In this document: positions 54,260 to 64,000 of the stretch, piece after piece
Layout: every line of letters begins with the position of its first letter
Position numbering within the stretch: the first letter of the stretch is position 1
NCBI GenBank assembly: GCA_037501455.1
Contig: CM074861.1
Span: forward strand, 92,605,001-92,669,000
Direction: 5' to 3'
From: Lantana camara
Lineage: Eukaryota; Streptophyta; Magnoliopsida; Lamiales; Verbenaceae
DNA: 64,000 nucleotides
Program-made: the position numbers and the translations under genes
The notes under the pieces: generated by a model
Told to the model about the DNA's origin: nothing
Databases searched by the model: none
Seen by the model: the letters and a program-made list of their open reading frames with translations, nothing else

Positions 54260-57200
54260 ACGTGTGTGCATGGATTTAATTATGCATGCATGTAATACTT
54301 ATATATCATATTTGCATGCATTTTATAATTATAACTTATATATTTGCATGCATGTAATTATATATATTATATACATATGCATGCATATTATATATAATAT
54401 ATTATGAATGAATTTAGTTGTTTATTTAAGTTAATGTTATGGCTTTTATTGTTTGATCGCGTTTGAGTGCTTCGTTTCTATTTGAATTGATACCAGAATT
54501 TTGTGCGAATTTAATATGTTGAACTTATACGTGTCTTGTACATGAATATTTGTTCGTTTCATATTTTCGAATTCATTTGCTTGTGTTTCGGATTTAATTT
54601 GTATTTTGGAATCCAAGTCGGGGGCTAACGAGCACTTAGCGCACCCTTGGTTCCGTATTTAATATCTTGAGCTCGGGAACTCGGATTCGAGTTCTGTCAA
54701 CTTCGCTGAACTCGTAACGAAAATTCGAGTTTAGTAAACTTAGCATTATATTTTTCTAACGTCAATTGAACCTCCGAAATTCAACCGAAATACGAAGCGG
54801 CGACGAAACTGACCTTGTTACACTAAAATGGCCATAACTTATTCAATTGTTGACCAAATTAACCATGGTTTGAGGCTATAGAACCCTAACTCAACCACCT
54901 AATCTGCTGTACCTTGCCCTAACCGAACCAACCCTCTCACAATTCACAAATCTCAGCTAAAGTCACTGCCTTCCAGTTTCTTCCCGCAACCCTTGATCAC
55001 CGTGGAGATTCAAAGCTCAAATCTCATCCAATCCTCATCCAATCAACAAGGTAAGCTTAGGGTTGTATTATATGTTCATTCCTGGTCATTTTCATTCATT
55101 CATCCCCAAATTTGATCATGGTTTCATGCAATTTTGGCTGATTTTTCAATAGAGACGTTTTGGGCATTTCTTTCGATCTTCTCCAATTCTTGATGGATTT
55201 GAATGATTCCAAGCTTGAGAATGATTGTTTTGATATCTTCTTTTCATTTATGATCATTAATTGCATGGTTGTTGAAGTATTTATGAGATATCAACTTTGG
55301 AACATTGAGAAAACTTTGAAGAAAAGTCACGTGTGACAGCCTTCCATGTTTGAACTATTGTGGGACTGATTTATAGGTTGAATTTGTGGTGTTTTGCTGC
55401 ATATTTGTTAGCCTAACTTATATGAATGTATTGGGATTAATGGAGATCAACCATACCCTGTTTTGCGTGAGTTTTTACCCTGTTTTTGGGCCTGGATTGT
55501 TGCTGTCACAGCTGCTGTTCTTCTTGCTCTTTTGCTGTCAGATTTGGGGTGGTTTTGAGCTGATTTTTTGCTGCAATTCATGTCATTTAGAGCTACATAT
55601 ATGTTGTCTAATTGTTGCTTGAGATGTGCTGCGATTGAGCAAGGAAAAACAGGGGTTGTATGCGTGTTTGTTGTTGCTGCGTTCGCTGCGACACGGGTGT
55701 GTCTTTTTCCTTCATTTTCAGCTGGAACGGGGGTGTGTTTGTGGTCTGAACTTCTGTACCGAGACACGGGGGTGTCTCGGTTTGCTCCTTGAAGGTGACA
55801 CGGGGGTGTCACCTTGTTTTTCATGACTGTTTTGCTGTTCACGTGAGCTGCTGCTGCTGCTATTCGTTCTTTCCTTTTCTTCTTGCATGAGAGTTGGTTG
55901 CATGCATGATTTGCATGCATTCTAATGTTAGTTGCATGCATTTTATTAAATTTTACATGCATAATTGTATTGCATGCATGTTTCCTATATATATTATATA
56001 TACTTTGCATGCATTTGTTATTTGTGCATGCATGCTTTACGTTACATGTATAATTATATATATATTTATAATATAATATAGTATAGGTTTATGTATGTAT
56101 ATATATATTTAATATATTATATATATTTATTAAATATTAATTGTTATTTGATTTAATTGAATTATTTAAATTAAATGTTACCTATTTCATGTTTTATTTA
56201 ATTTCCTAAATTTAATTGAATGTATTTAATTGTTTATTTTCTAATTGTAAATGCGATTGAATATGTTTAAATGTTTATGTTCTAATTTTAAATGTGATTT
56301 AATTTGTACTTTGATTATATTTGAATTTCTTGAATTAATTTGATTGAAAATGTGAAATTATGAAAGTGAATGACTTGATTATATGATTTAAATGTATTAA
56401 TAGTGCACATGAACATTTCCATAACATAATTTAATCTTTTATACATTCATATCATGATCATTGCATTGCCGAGCATCTTATTTGGTCATATTGAGTCTCA
56501 CTTCACTTTTCTTGCACAGATTTTGATCACGTTGGAGACGAGGCCGGTCAGTGAGGCTCGTGTTTCTTCTTTTGACGGTTTAAGGTGGGTTTTTCTTCTA
56601 TGTAGATACAAAACCCTATATATACCTTCAATGTGAAAGTTTTCGACCAAAATTAATATATATAGAGAGAGTCGTTTTAAAGAGTAAATGTTTTCAACGT
56701 AAAGCCTTATTTTATCAATCCTACCTAATGTTTTGGCGAGAAATGATCGAATGCACGAATGGGGCCCAGGGACTTAGTGTGAGTGGCTATCCGGGGAGGC
56801 ACGGGCCGACGGTGGACCCTCACACTAGTTCCACCAATTTAACGGCGTAACCGGACCTCGTTAGGAGTTAGCGAGGAATGGACGCTGAGCGCCATCTGGG
56901 GAGTCATGTAACCCCTTTTGGTCAATGAATGGGTGGTCGGGCCTTGCAAACCCACCACCAACCCGGAGGAAGAAGGTGTAAATGTTAATGAAAATGCACA
57001 AAAGATTGATTGCATGAAAAGAATAAATGAATGAATGTTTAAATGGTTTACACAAGGTGTTGGTTGGAGATAATGCACGCCCACTCGCCGGGCCAATAAT
57101 GACCTAATGTTAATGATTCGTTATAATCCCTTTTGATGATTCTTTTCACCCACTTGGGAAAGACTTTAAAACCTCATTTGGGATTATAGCTTGCATGTGA

Positions 57201-57678
57201 TTGTTTAATTACTATCATATATTATATCTATGCCCTGTTTTATACCCACCAGTCCCCTTTGGACTGAACCCGTTTGGTTTTCAGTTGTTTTGTGCAGCTG
57301 TTGAGGGAGCTAGGCGGGAATACGAGTCCTAGGTCTTGCATTCGTCTCTAGCTCCGTATTTTGAGTCTTACACTTGCATATTACACTTTTGATTATTGTA
57401 TATGAATGTTATCTTGAAGCGTATTTATTTTGGGCCGTGATGGCAATTGTTGATGTATATGAATGATTTTTGGAGCTTGGATGCTCATGGTATATGTTCT
57501 TTTATTGCTTCCGCTTTAATGTTTTATGTTGTTTTATGGTTTCAAGGGTTAGCCCGCCTAGCTTAGAGTGTGTGTTTGTCCCCGTTCGCCGTGATTTGGC
57601 TCGGGTATGGATCGTCCATTTCATATTCGGGTCGGGTCTCGGTGCGGAGGATGTGGCACCTTGCGCTCGGGTGTTACA
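54042..57678 (+). mobile_element. 3.6-kb solo LTR, TSD CAAAG
   Basis: It runs TGTGACGCCCCG ... GGGTGTTACA and is flanked by CAAAG on both sides (54037-54041 and 57679-57683). I see no gag or pol inside, so it is a solo LTR of a long-LTR element, probably Tekay-like by its ends. It contains a (TA)n(TG)n tract (about 54205-54260), dense GCATGCA palindromes (54276-54390, 55900-56040) and GGGG-loop hairpins (55689-55815). The strand is set by the TG...CA ends only. Confidence 0.8.
55689..55815 (+). repeat. GGGG-loop hairpins with a shared ACACGGGGGTGT core
   Basis: CCGAGACAC/GTGTCTCGG (55759-55780) and AAGGTGACAC/GTGTCACCTT (55792-55815) are perfect 9- and 10-bp arms around GGGG. A weaker relative, GACAC/GTGTC, is at 55689-55703. 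The core is constant, and the outer arms differ but pair. Confidence 0.8.
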
Positions 57679-57683
57679 CAAAG

Positions 57684-58139
57684 GCAAAAGAAACAAAGTC
57701 GAGGTTGTCAAAAGGAGATGCCAATGTCACCCCAAACTCGCGAGTAGGACTCGGGTTTACCGCGCAAGGCCCTGTTCGAATCGCCATCAATAGAGCGACA
57801 AATAACTATATATCTGAAGAACTCTCATCAATCGAAGATGCTTTTGATGAGAATGGAAGAAAGATTCGGCGGAGATCGGTCTTTGATAGGCTCAGCCCGC
57901 CCAAGGAAGCCAAAGCTAGTCATTGGTTGAAGAGACAAAAAGCAAGACACTTCCCAAAACTTCAAAGTGCAGTTCCATCCCGTATGAAAAGGTGTAATAA
58001 TTTGATCGTCTCATGCGATAAAGTACTAAAAGCTAGGTGGGAGACGATCATCTTCACACGTGATAAAACCAAAGACGAAGATAGCGAAAGCATAGCATCA
58101 TCCTACCACATCACTTCGGTCGAAGAAGTTTCAATCTAG
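57684..58139 (+). pseudogene. Tat spacer domain between protease and RT
   Basis: VGLGFTAQGPVRIAINRATNNYISEE resembles the G-patch-like stretch found before RT in Tat elements. The frame joins the linker left of the solo LTR through the target duplication. It ends at a TAG at 58137-58139 inside a tandem duplication. Confidence 0.7.
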
Positions 58140-58277
58140 GACACATCACTTCGGTCGAAGAAGTTTCAATCTAGGTGGGAGACGATCATCTTCACACGTG
58201 ATAAAACCAAAGACGAAGATAGCGAAAGCATAGCTTCATCCTACCACATCACTTCGGTCGAAGAAGTTTCAATCTAG
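58034..58277 (+). repeat. 138-bp tandem duplication before RT
   Basis: TAGGTGGGAGACGATC recurs at 58034 and 58172 (period 138, a multiple of three). The block ACATCACTTCGGTCGAAGAAG appears three times. The copies differ by about one base, so the duplication is recent relative to the element's other damage. Confidence 0.88.
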
Positions 58278-58328
58278 GAGGACGCCGAAGATGCGCCACC
58301 CGAGCTTGAAGAAGGAGTTAAGGCGACC

Positions 58329-59480
58329 GTGGATGCTCTTAAAGAAATCAACTTAGGCAAAGCCCACGATCCTTGCCCGATCTACATCAGCGCCTTATTG
58401 ACCGATGATGAGGAGAAAGCCTATGTCGGACTCTTGCTTGAATTCAGGGACGTATTTGCATGGTCCTATAAAGAAATACCGGGACTAAACCCGAAAGTTG
58501 CAGTACACCATCTCTCTGTGAAGAAAGGCACTCATCCTGTGAAACAAGCTCAGGGACGATTCCGAACGGACTTAGTTCCCTTAATTGAGGCTGAGGTAAA
58601 CAAGCTCATCGAAGTCGGGTTCATTCGAGAAGTGAAGTATCCCACGTGGATCTCTAGCATAGTGTCGGTGAGGAAGAAAAATGGGCAGATTAGAGTGTGT
58701 GTCGACTTCAGAGACCTAAATATCGCTTGCCCAAAGGATGATTTTCCACTGCCTATAACCGAGCTCATGATCAATGCTACCGTGGGCCACGAAGCTCTTT
58801 CTTTCATGGACGGCTCGTCGGGGTATAATCAAATACGAATGGCGCCTGAAGATGAAGAATTAACCGCATTTCGCACCCTTAAAGGGATATATTGCTACAA
58901 AGTGATGCCTTTCGGCTTGAAAAATGCAGGTGCCACGTATCAAAGGGCGATGCAGAAAATCTTCGATGATCTACTTCACAAAAACATCGAATGCTATGTG
59001 GACGACTTGGTGGTGAAGTCTAAGAAGCAAGAGGATCATCTACAAGACTTAAGGATGATCTTCGAACGATTAAGAAGGTACCAACTCTGGATGAATCCGC
59101 TCAAGTGTCCCTTCGGAGTTTCATCAGGAAAATTCCTCGGGTTCATCGTCCGCCATCGAGGCATTGAAATCGAACAACCAAAGATAGATGCAATCTTGAA
59201 AATGCTGTCACCCCGAGATATCCATGACCTGAAGAGTTTGCAAGGAAAGTTGGCTTATATCCGAAGATTCATCTCGAATTTGGCCGGTCGGTGTCAACCA
59301 TTCAGTCGGCTTACGAAGAAAGGTGTTCCCTTCGAATGGGATGAAGCATGCCAAAAGGCCTTCGAGAGCATAAAGGCGTACTTAATGAAGCCACCTGTCC
59401 TAGTTGCACCTACTCCGGGACGGCCATTGATTCTCTACATCGCAGCTCAAGAACGATCTGTTGGTACCTTACTCGCCTAA
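58329..59480 (+). pseudogene. Tat reverse transcriptase
   Basis: The frame begins with GTG, not a true start. It shows FAWSYKEIPGLNPKVAVHHL, WISSIVSVRKKNGQIRVCVDFRDLN, KVMPFGLKNAGATYQRAM, the catalytic CYVDDLVVKS, and LGFIVRHRGIEI. It continues into RNase H (FEWDEACQKAFESIKAYL) and is stopped by a TAA at 59478-59480 in the same frame as the next part. Confidence 0.9.
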
Positions 59481-60068
59481 GAAAATGACAAAGGAAAAGA
59501 AAGTTCTTTGTACTACTTGAGTAGAACAATGATGCCGAACGAGTTGAAGTATTCGCCCATCGAGAAGATGTGTTTGGCCTTGATCTTCGCAATCCAAAAG
59601 TTGAAGCACTATTTCCAAGCACATACTGTACATCTCGTCTCAAAGGCGAACCCTCTAAAGTACGACATGTCGAGGCCGGTGCTTTCGGATAGACTCGCAA
59701 GATGGTATCTCCAACTTCAGCAGTTCGAGATCGTTTACATTCCCCAAAAGGCGGTGAAAGGACAAGTTATGGCTGACTTCTTGGGGGACCACCCTATACC
59801 CGCCGAATGGGAATTATCCGATGACTTGCCAGATGAAGACGCACTTCTAGTCGAGGTCACTCCCCCTTGGAAGATGTTCTTCGACGGAACTTCACATAGA
59901 GAAGGAGCTGGTGCCGGAGTTGTATTCATCACGTCCGATGGAGAGGTTCTACCATATTCCTTCACCTTAACAATAGAAGTGTTCCAACAACGTCACCGAA
60001 TATCAAGCCCTCATACTCGGGTTGGAAGTGGCGGTCGACATAAAACAGTTGCATCTCAGAATATATGA
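59481..60068 (+). pseudogene. Tat RNase H and start of second RNase H
   Basis: YYLSRTMMPNELKYSPIEKMCLALIFA is the first RNase H. ARWYLQLQQFEIVYIPQKAVKGQVMADFL connects to the second. WKMFFDGTSHREGAGAGVVFITSDGEVLPYSF begins the archaeal-type RNase H that is diagnostic for Tat. The frame is lost near 59980. Confidence 0.88.
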
Positions 60069-60834
60069 AGACTCAAAGCTGGTGGTCAACCAATTGGAAG
60101 GCTCGTACGACGTCAAAAAGCCTGAATTGATCCCCTATGTTAACTATGCTAAAATGCTGATGGGATGGCTCAGAGATGTGACGATCGAACACGTGCCTAG
60201 AAAAGAGAACAAGCAAGCGGATGCGTTGGTAAAACTTACCTCTACATTGGCTATGCCGGAGAAGGAAACTCGAGTATCGGTTTGCAAGAATTGGGTTATA
60301 CCTCCAATCTTCAATGATGAAGACTTTGAAGAAGAAGAAAATCACGTTGTTGAAGTATTCGAAGTCGAAAAGGAGGATTGGCGACAACCCCTTGTTGACT
60401 ATCTCAAATATGAAAAGTTGCCCAACGATCCGCGACAGAGAGCTGATGTACGACGACGCTCAGCTCGATTCATTTACTTTAAGGGTACACTCTACCGACG
60501 CTCGTTCGATGGAGTCTTCTTGAGGTGTTTGGGCGAAGACGAAGCAAATGAAGCCATGGAAGAAGCGCATTTCGGAGTCTGCGGTGCTCATCAGTTGGAC
60601 CCAAAGCTGCACTTTCGCATAAAAAGAGTGGGATACTATTGGCCAACTAAGGTGAAAGACTGCATAGAATACGCGCAACGATGTCAAGCTTGTCAGTTTC
60701 ACGCTAACTTCATTCACCAACCGCCCGAACCGTTACATCCGACGGTTGCCTCGTGGCCTTTCGATGGTAGGCCCCATAACGAAGTCCTCTGCGGGTCATC
60801 TCTACATTTTGTCTACGACCGATTACTTTTCTAA
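60022..60834 (+). pseudogene. Tat second RNase H (rest) and integrase zinc finger
   Basis: In the shifted frame the second RNase H continues (YQALILGLEVAVDIK just upstream, IYEDSKLVVNQLEGSYDVK). KENKQADALVKL ends it. The integrase zinc finger shows AHFGVCGAHQL and CQACQFHANFIHQPPEPLHP. The frame is lost near 60775, just before the first catalytic D. Confidence 0.88.
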
Positions 60835-61606
60835 GTGGACGGAAGCAGTTCCTCTAAAAGAAGTGAAGAAGGAGAGTGTCGCTGACTTCATCTGAATAAA
60901 CATCATCTTCCGCTATGGCGTGCCTCGTTATATCATCACGGATAATGGGAAGCCATTCAGCAATAGCCTGATAGACAAACTCTGGCTGAAGTTCGGATTC
61001 AAGCAAAGAAAGTCTTCAATGTACAATGCTGCTGCCAACGGTCTTGCCGAAGCTTTCAAGAAAACTCTTTGCAGTTTGCTGAAGAAGGTGGTTTCCAAGT
61101 CAAAACGAGATTGGCACGAAAGGATTGGAGAAGTTTTGTGGGCTTACCGAACCACCTTTAGAACACCTACCCAAGCGACCCCTTATGCGTTGGTGTACGG
61201 TGTCGAAGCCGTTGTTCCCCTTGAACAACAAATTCCATCGCTAAGGATAGCGATTCAAGAAGATCTAACCCAAGATGAAAATGCTCGCCTACGACTTGAA
61301 GAATTGGAGGCACTCGATGAGAAGAGGTTGGAGGCTCAACAAAGACTCGAGTGCTATCAAGCTCGTCTCTCCAGATCATTCAATAAGAAGGTGAGAACTC
61401 GTTCGTTCCAAGTTGGGGATTTAGTGCTTGCTATGAGAAGGCCGATCATCACTACTCATCGAACGGGGAATAAGTTCGTCTCCAAATGGGATGGTCCATA
61501 TGTTGTGAAGGAAGTATACACAAGTGGCGCTTACAGGTTGATCGCCGAAGATGGTCTGAGAATTGGTCCCATAAACGGGAAATTCTTGAAATGCTACCAC
61601 GCATAA
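60780..61606 (+). pseudogene. Tat integrase core and tail
   Basis: STTDYFSKWTEAVPL contains the first D, ITDNGKPFSNSL the second, and NGLAEAFKKTL the E. A TGA near 60894 interrupts between the first two. From 60920 the frame is open to the natural stop at 61606, including the tail RTRSFQVGDLVLAMRRP and SKWDGPYVV. Confidence 0.88.
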
Positions 61607-62160
61607 GTTGAAGATTGTTCCTTGTCGTACGAGTCTAAACTGCATCACTCCTGACCCGCATGAGTATAAACTGTGTACGGTACCCACTAATGGTAAAGCA
61701 AATGGCTAAACTGCTAAGTTACTCCACTGATGGTATTTCGTGTGGCTAAAATAGAAATTTCCCACTCTTGTTCAGGGTGGTTAAACTTTGAGTACTCCTG
61801 GCCCGCATGAGTATAAACTGTGAACGGCCCCCCCTCTAATCTTCTCAAAAGAAGTTCTTTTTCCCTTGAACTACGTTATGACTTGATCCTTTTACCGGGT
61901 ACGTAGACAGCTTAGAAATTAACTAAGTTCAGTCAAGATTGTCCGTTGAGTTATGTTTTTCTTGTTCAGAACTTTATTCTTCAAGTTAAGCAAATCAAAA
62001 GAAGTGCAAAGAAGTTATAGACTACTGAAACAAAAGAAAATGCATACGAGATCGGAAAAAAGCAAATAAAGTCTTTATTAAATGATCTCAAAATTGATAA
62101 AGTTCATTAAACTAGACAGTGAATCAAAGAAACAAAGAAAAGTAAAAACATCCTAGACTA
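61607..62160 (+). other. Tat 3' UTR with a 147-bp spaced repeat
   Basis: CCCGCATGAGTATAAACTGTG occurs at 61655 and 61802, and TGATGGTATTTCG / TAATGGTAAAGCA words lie between. I see no gene. On the minus strand this is downstream of the antisense gene. Confidence 0.65.
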
Positions 62161-62940
62161 TCAAGGAGAGGGGCTCAAATTCTTCAAGTCTTCCTTCGCC
62201 ACCTTCAGAAGTGCTAGTGAATCTTCCACAACTTTGAATGCCTTGAGGACAATTGTGGTATCTGATGGAGGAGTCTTCTCAAGGGCCTTAATCTCTTTGC
62301 TGATAGTTTGAACGAGAGATTGAGCACTCTGATAAAGGAGTTGATGTTGCTCCAATGAAAGTGATAAGTCTTCCTTCTGTTTCGTCAAGTTGGCAAGTTT
62401 CTTCGTGACAGACTTCAACTTCTTCTCAGTTGTCTTAACTTGATTCGCCCTAGCTGCTTCTTCGGCTTGGGCAGTGGCGAGTCGATCCCTTGCTTCGCTC
62501 AACTGCTGAGAAAGCCAATCTTCTGAAGGCTCTCTAGAAGCTGCAGACCTCGCCTCATCATAAGGAATTGCCTTGGCAAACAAAATCGCCAATGACTTTT
62601 CGACGGCAGAAATGAAAGGCTCGTCAAAACCCTTAGCATCATTTAACACTGGTTGAACTTCGTCCTTAAGAGATGAAATGAAGTTAAGTGGAGTGCTCTC
62701 TATCGTCTGGAGGAGATTGCCCCACATCAACTTGAAAAATTGCTGCTTCTGAGTAGCAATAAATGTGGATGCTTGGAAAACTGAGACTGCGGGATGCTGA
62801 GGCATTTGCTTTTCTTCGGATATCACAAGTATTTTGGATTGCGCCTCTCCTTCAGAAATAAGACCGGTCTCCAAAAGAACTGGCCCGAGGATCGATCTTT
62901 GAGACTCCACATCGTCAGCTCTAAAAGGTTCCTCTTCCAA
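62161..62940 (-). CDS. Antisense Tat gene, last exon: coiled coil
   Basis: About 260 codons follow the acceptor CACTTGCAG|TTGGAAG. Residues 1-120 are mixed. Residues 125-245 form a long coiled coil (QLSEARDRLATAQAEEAARANQVKTTEKKLKSVTKKLANLTKQKEDLSLSLEQ). The exon ends at a stop at 62161. It matches, in position and type though not in close sequence, the last exon of the antisense gene in the first Tat element. Confidence 0.7.
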   Translation of the reverse strand: MEEEPFRADDVESQRSILGPVLLETGLISEGEAQSKILVISEEKQMPQHPAVSVFQASTFIATQKQQFFKLMWGNLLQTIESTPLNFISSLKDEVQPVLNDAKGFDEPFISAVEKSLAILFAKAIPYDEARSAASREPSEDWLSQQLSEARDRLATAQAEEAARANQVKTTEKKLKSVTKKLANLTKQKEDLSLSLEQHQLLYQSAQSLVQTISKEIKALEKTPPSDTTIVLKAFKVVEDSLALLKVAKEDLKNLSPSP

Positions 62941-63019
62941 CTGCAAGTGAAACACGTTCGATGTTTAAAGAAGAATAGAAAAGTAATGAAGAACAATGAA
63001 AGAAGAGGGAGAAAACTAC
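62941..63019 (-). other. Predicted intron of the antisense Tat gene
   Basis: The 79-bp intron starts GAAAAG|GTAGTTTTC at 63019 and ends TTTCACTTGCAG|TTGG at 62941. It is T-rich, as plant introns are. Exon 1 ends on a whole codon and exon 2 starts on one (phase 0). Without splicing the PMD frame runs into a stop at 62921-62923, within exon 2. Confidence 0.75.
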
Positions 63020-64000
63020 CTTTTCACCAGACTTGTCAGCTGAAATCTTATGACGCTTCTTTGGCCTCTTCCAATGGCGATCTATAATGTCACTTTTACT
63101 CTTTGCCAAAGGGACGGGGAAAGTCTTTCTTTTTTCTCCTCCAATCGGATCAACTTTCTCGACTTGGATTGGGGCGACTTCCACATTGATCAATTTCACG
63201 ATGTTGTCATCAAAAAATCTACCGTGAGTTCTCGACCACCATTCCGTATAGCTCTTAGCACACAGCTTCTTAACAGCCGCAGTCATTGGGGGAAAGACCA
63301 CTCCATCCATAGAATTCAATAAAGTGCACACGCGCCAATGGTTGAGTCCTTCGTCTAGAGAAGCATCACAAAAGTCATTCTTGAGAACTCCGGGCACCAC
63401 TTGATAAAACCCGAACTGACGAGCAAAATGGTGAGGACTGTATGGCTCGATGATGAAACGATCCCCTTGTCTCAAAGGTAGGTAGCAAGATCGAATTGAC
63501 ATATAGTAGTTGTGCTCCTCCTCTGAGCCTTCCCCATTGTCAGTATAATAGAACTTCTCGTGGAGCGTCATCGCATTGCAATTCCAAGCCACGAACTCCA
63601 CCTTGTGGATCTTCTTACGAGCCTCCCTCGCATCATATTCCTTAGCTCCTCCCTCGCCGGAAAACCGCATCATTTCCGGACCATGGATGTCTTGATAAGC
63701 TTGGTGATGCGTCTTGAATTAGTGTGCTAGCCAACCATAGACGTAGTGGGCAGGAAAGGGAGTATGAACTCGAGTCGGTCGGGCGGATGCTGATATCTTG
63801 TTCAAACCCCGATAGATGCTTGCGAAGACCGGAATAGCCAAATCAACCTTGAAGCCGCTTGCTATGACGCTCACCATCTTGAAAGTACTTGGGCATATCG
63901 AACCGACACTTTCTGTTAGAAGAACCAAGAGACAAAGCCAACAAGCTATGAACGCCGTCAAATAATTATCTTCCCTTTTGTTCCCGGTGAGTCCGAATAT
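63020..64000 (-). pseudogene. Antisense Tat gene, plant mobile domain exon (runs off the window)
   Basis: The frame reads PAHYVYGWLAH, then a TAA (63719-63721), then FKTHHQAYQDIHGPEMMRFSG, IRSCYLPLRQGDRFIIEPYSPHHFARQFGFYQVVPG, which is the plant mobile domain (aminotransferase-like PMD) pattern. The part near the splice site is basic (WKRPKKRHKISADKSGEK), a likely nuclear signal. The single stop makes this copy a pseudogene unless read through. The start lies beyond the right edge. Confidence 0.75.

Larger units (their letters stand above)
50341..64000 (+). mobile_element. Tat-type Ty3-gypsy element, decayed, 3' end beyond the window
   Basis: Order on the plus strand is 5' LTR, PBS, gag, protease, spacer, RT, RNase H, second RNase H, integrase, 3' UTR and an antisense gene. 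The second RNase H before integrase and the antisense plant-mobile-domain gene place it in the Tat clade. A solo LTR (54042-57678) lies in the protease-RT spacer. Many stops and frameshifts make it inactive. It is a different family from the Tat element at 4546-11304. Confidence 0.88.

Noticed and set aside
55386..56010. Host gene in the 54042-57678 segment
   Set aside because: The ORFs are short, Cys/Leu-rich in one frame and repeat-derived in another, and the whole segment is bounded by TG...CA ends and target duplications.

Overview
The window is plant nuclear DNA, probably from a eudicot, and it looks like pericentromeric or other gene-poor heterochromatin. I found no host gene that I can defend. 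Almost every base belongs to LTR retrotransposons or to CACTA-like DNA transposons, many of them nested inside one another. The evidence for a plant is the set of lineages (Tekay/Del chromovirus, Tat, Athila, Ty1/copia), the tRNA-derived primer binding sites, the CACTA termini with subterminal repeats, and plant-only domains (plant mobile domain, ATHILA ORF-1 type). Domain names were assigned by reading motifs; no database search was run.

Layout. 1-4436: 3' half of a Tekay-type Ty3-gypsy element on the minus strand, joined through a scrambled repair scar (4437-4545) to the 3' half of a Tat-type element on the plus strand (4546-11304). The Tat element keeps its integrase, a minisatellite-bearing 3' UTR, a spliced antisense gene and a 3' LTR. 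11305-19990: remains of a CACTA-like element with palindromic subterminal repeats, into which a young, complete, non-autonomous Athila element (11608-18903, TSD ATTAT) has inserted. 19986-46467: a minus-strand copia gag and an LTR, split by a second Athila element (20747-43325, TSD ATCAT). That Athila is itself split by a copia element (30675-40619), and a CACTA-like element (43886-46215) lies between the copia gag and the LTR. 47162-50301: a second CACTA-like element holding a solo Tat-like LTR (48704-50042, TSD AACAT) that carries an internal 499-bp tandem duplication. 50341-64000: a second, decayed Tat element on the plus strand, with a 3.6-kb solo LTR (54042-57678, TSD CAAAG) in its protease-RT spacer and an antisense plant-mobile-domain gene near its 3' end.

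How the parts work together. The intact pieces suggest a hierarchy of activity. The Athila at 11608 has LTRs with about seven differences in 1738 bp but no capsid domain, RT or usable integrase, so it must have been mobilised by proteins from another copy. The 22.6-kb Athila at 20747 is a full-length relative, now broken by stops, frameshifts and a copia insertion. Both Tat elements carry an antisense, intron-containing gene (N-terminal globular domain, basic linker, C-terminal coiled coil) downstream of pol.

The most unusual pattern concerns transcribed leaders and LTRs. Three unrelated elements carry small arrays of hairpins in which a constant core is flanked by arms that differ from hairpin to hairpin yet stay complementary: the copia leader at 36718-37058, the Athila LTR at 12870-12996, and the long solo LTR at 55689-55815. 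I treat this as the best candidate for an undescribed RNA (or DNA) structural system in the window.
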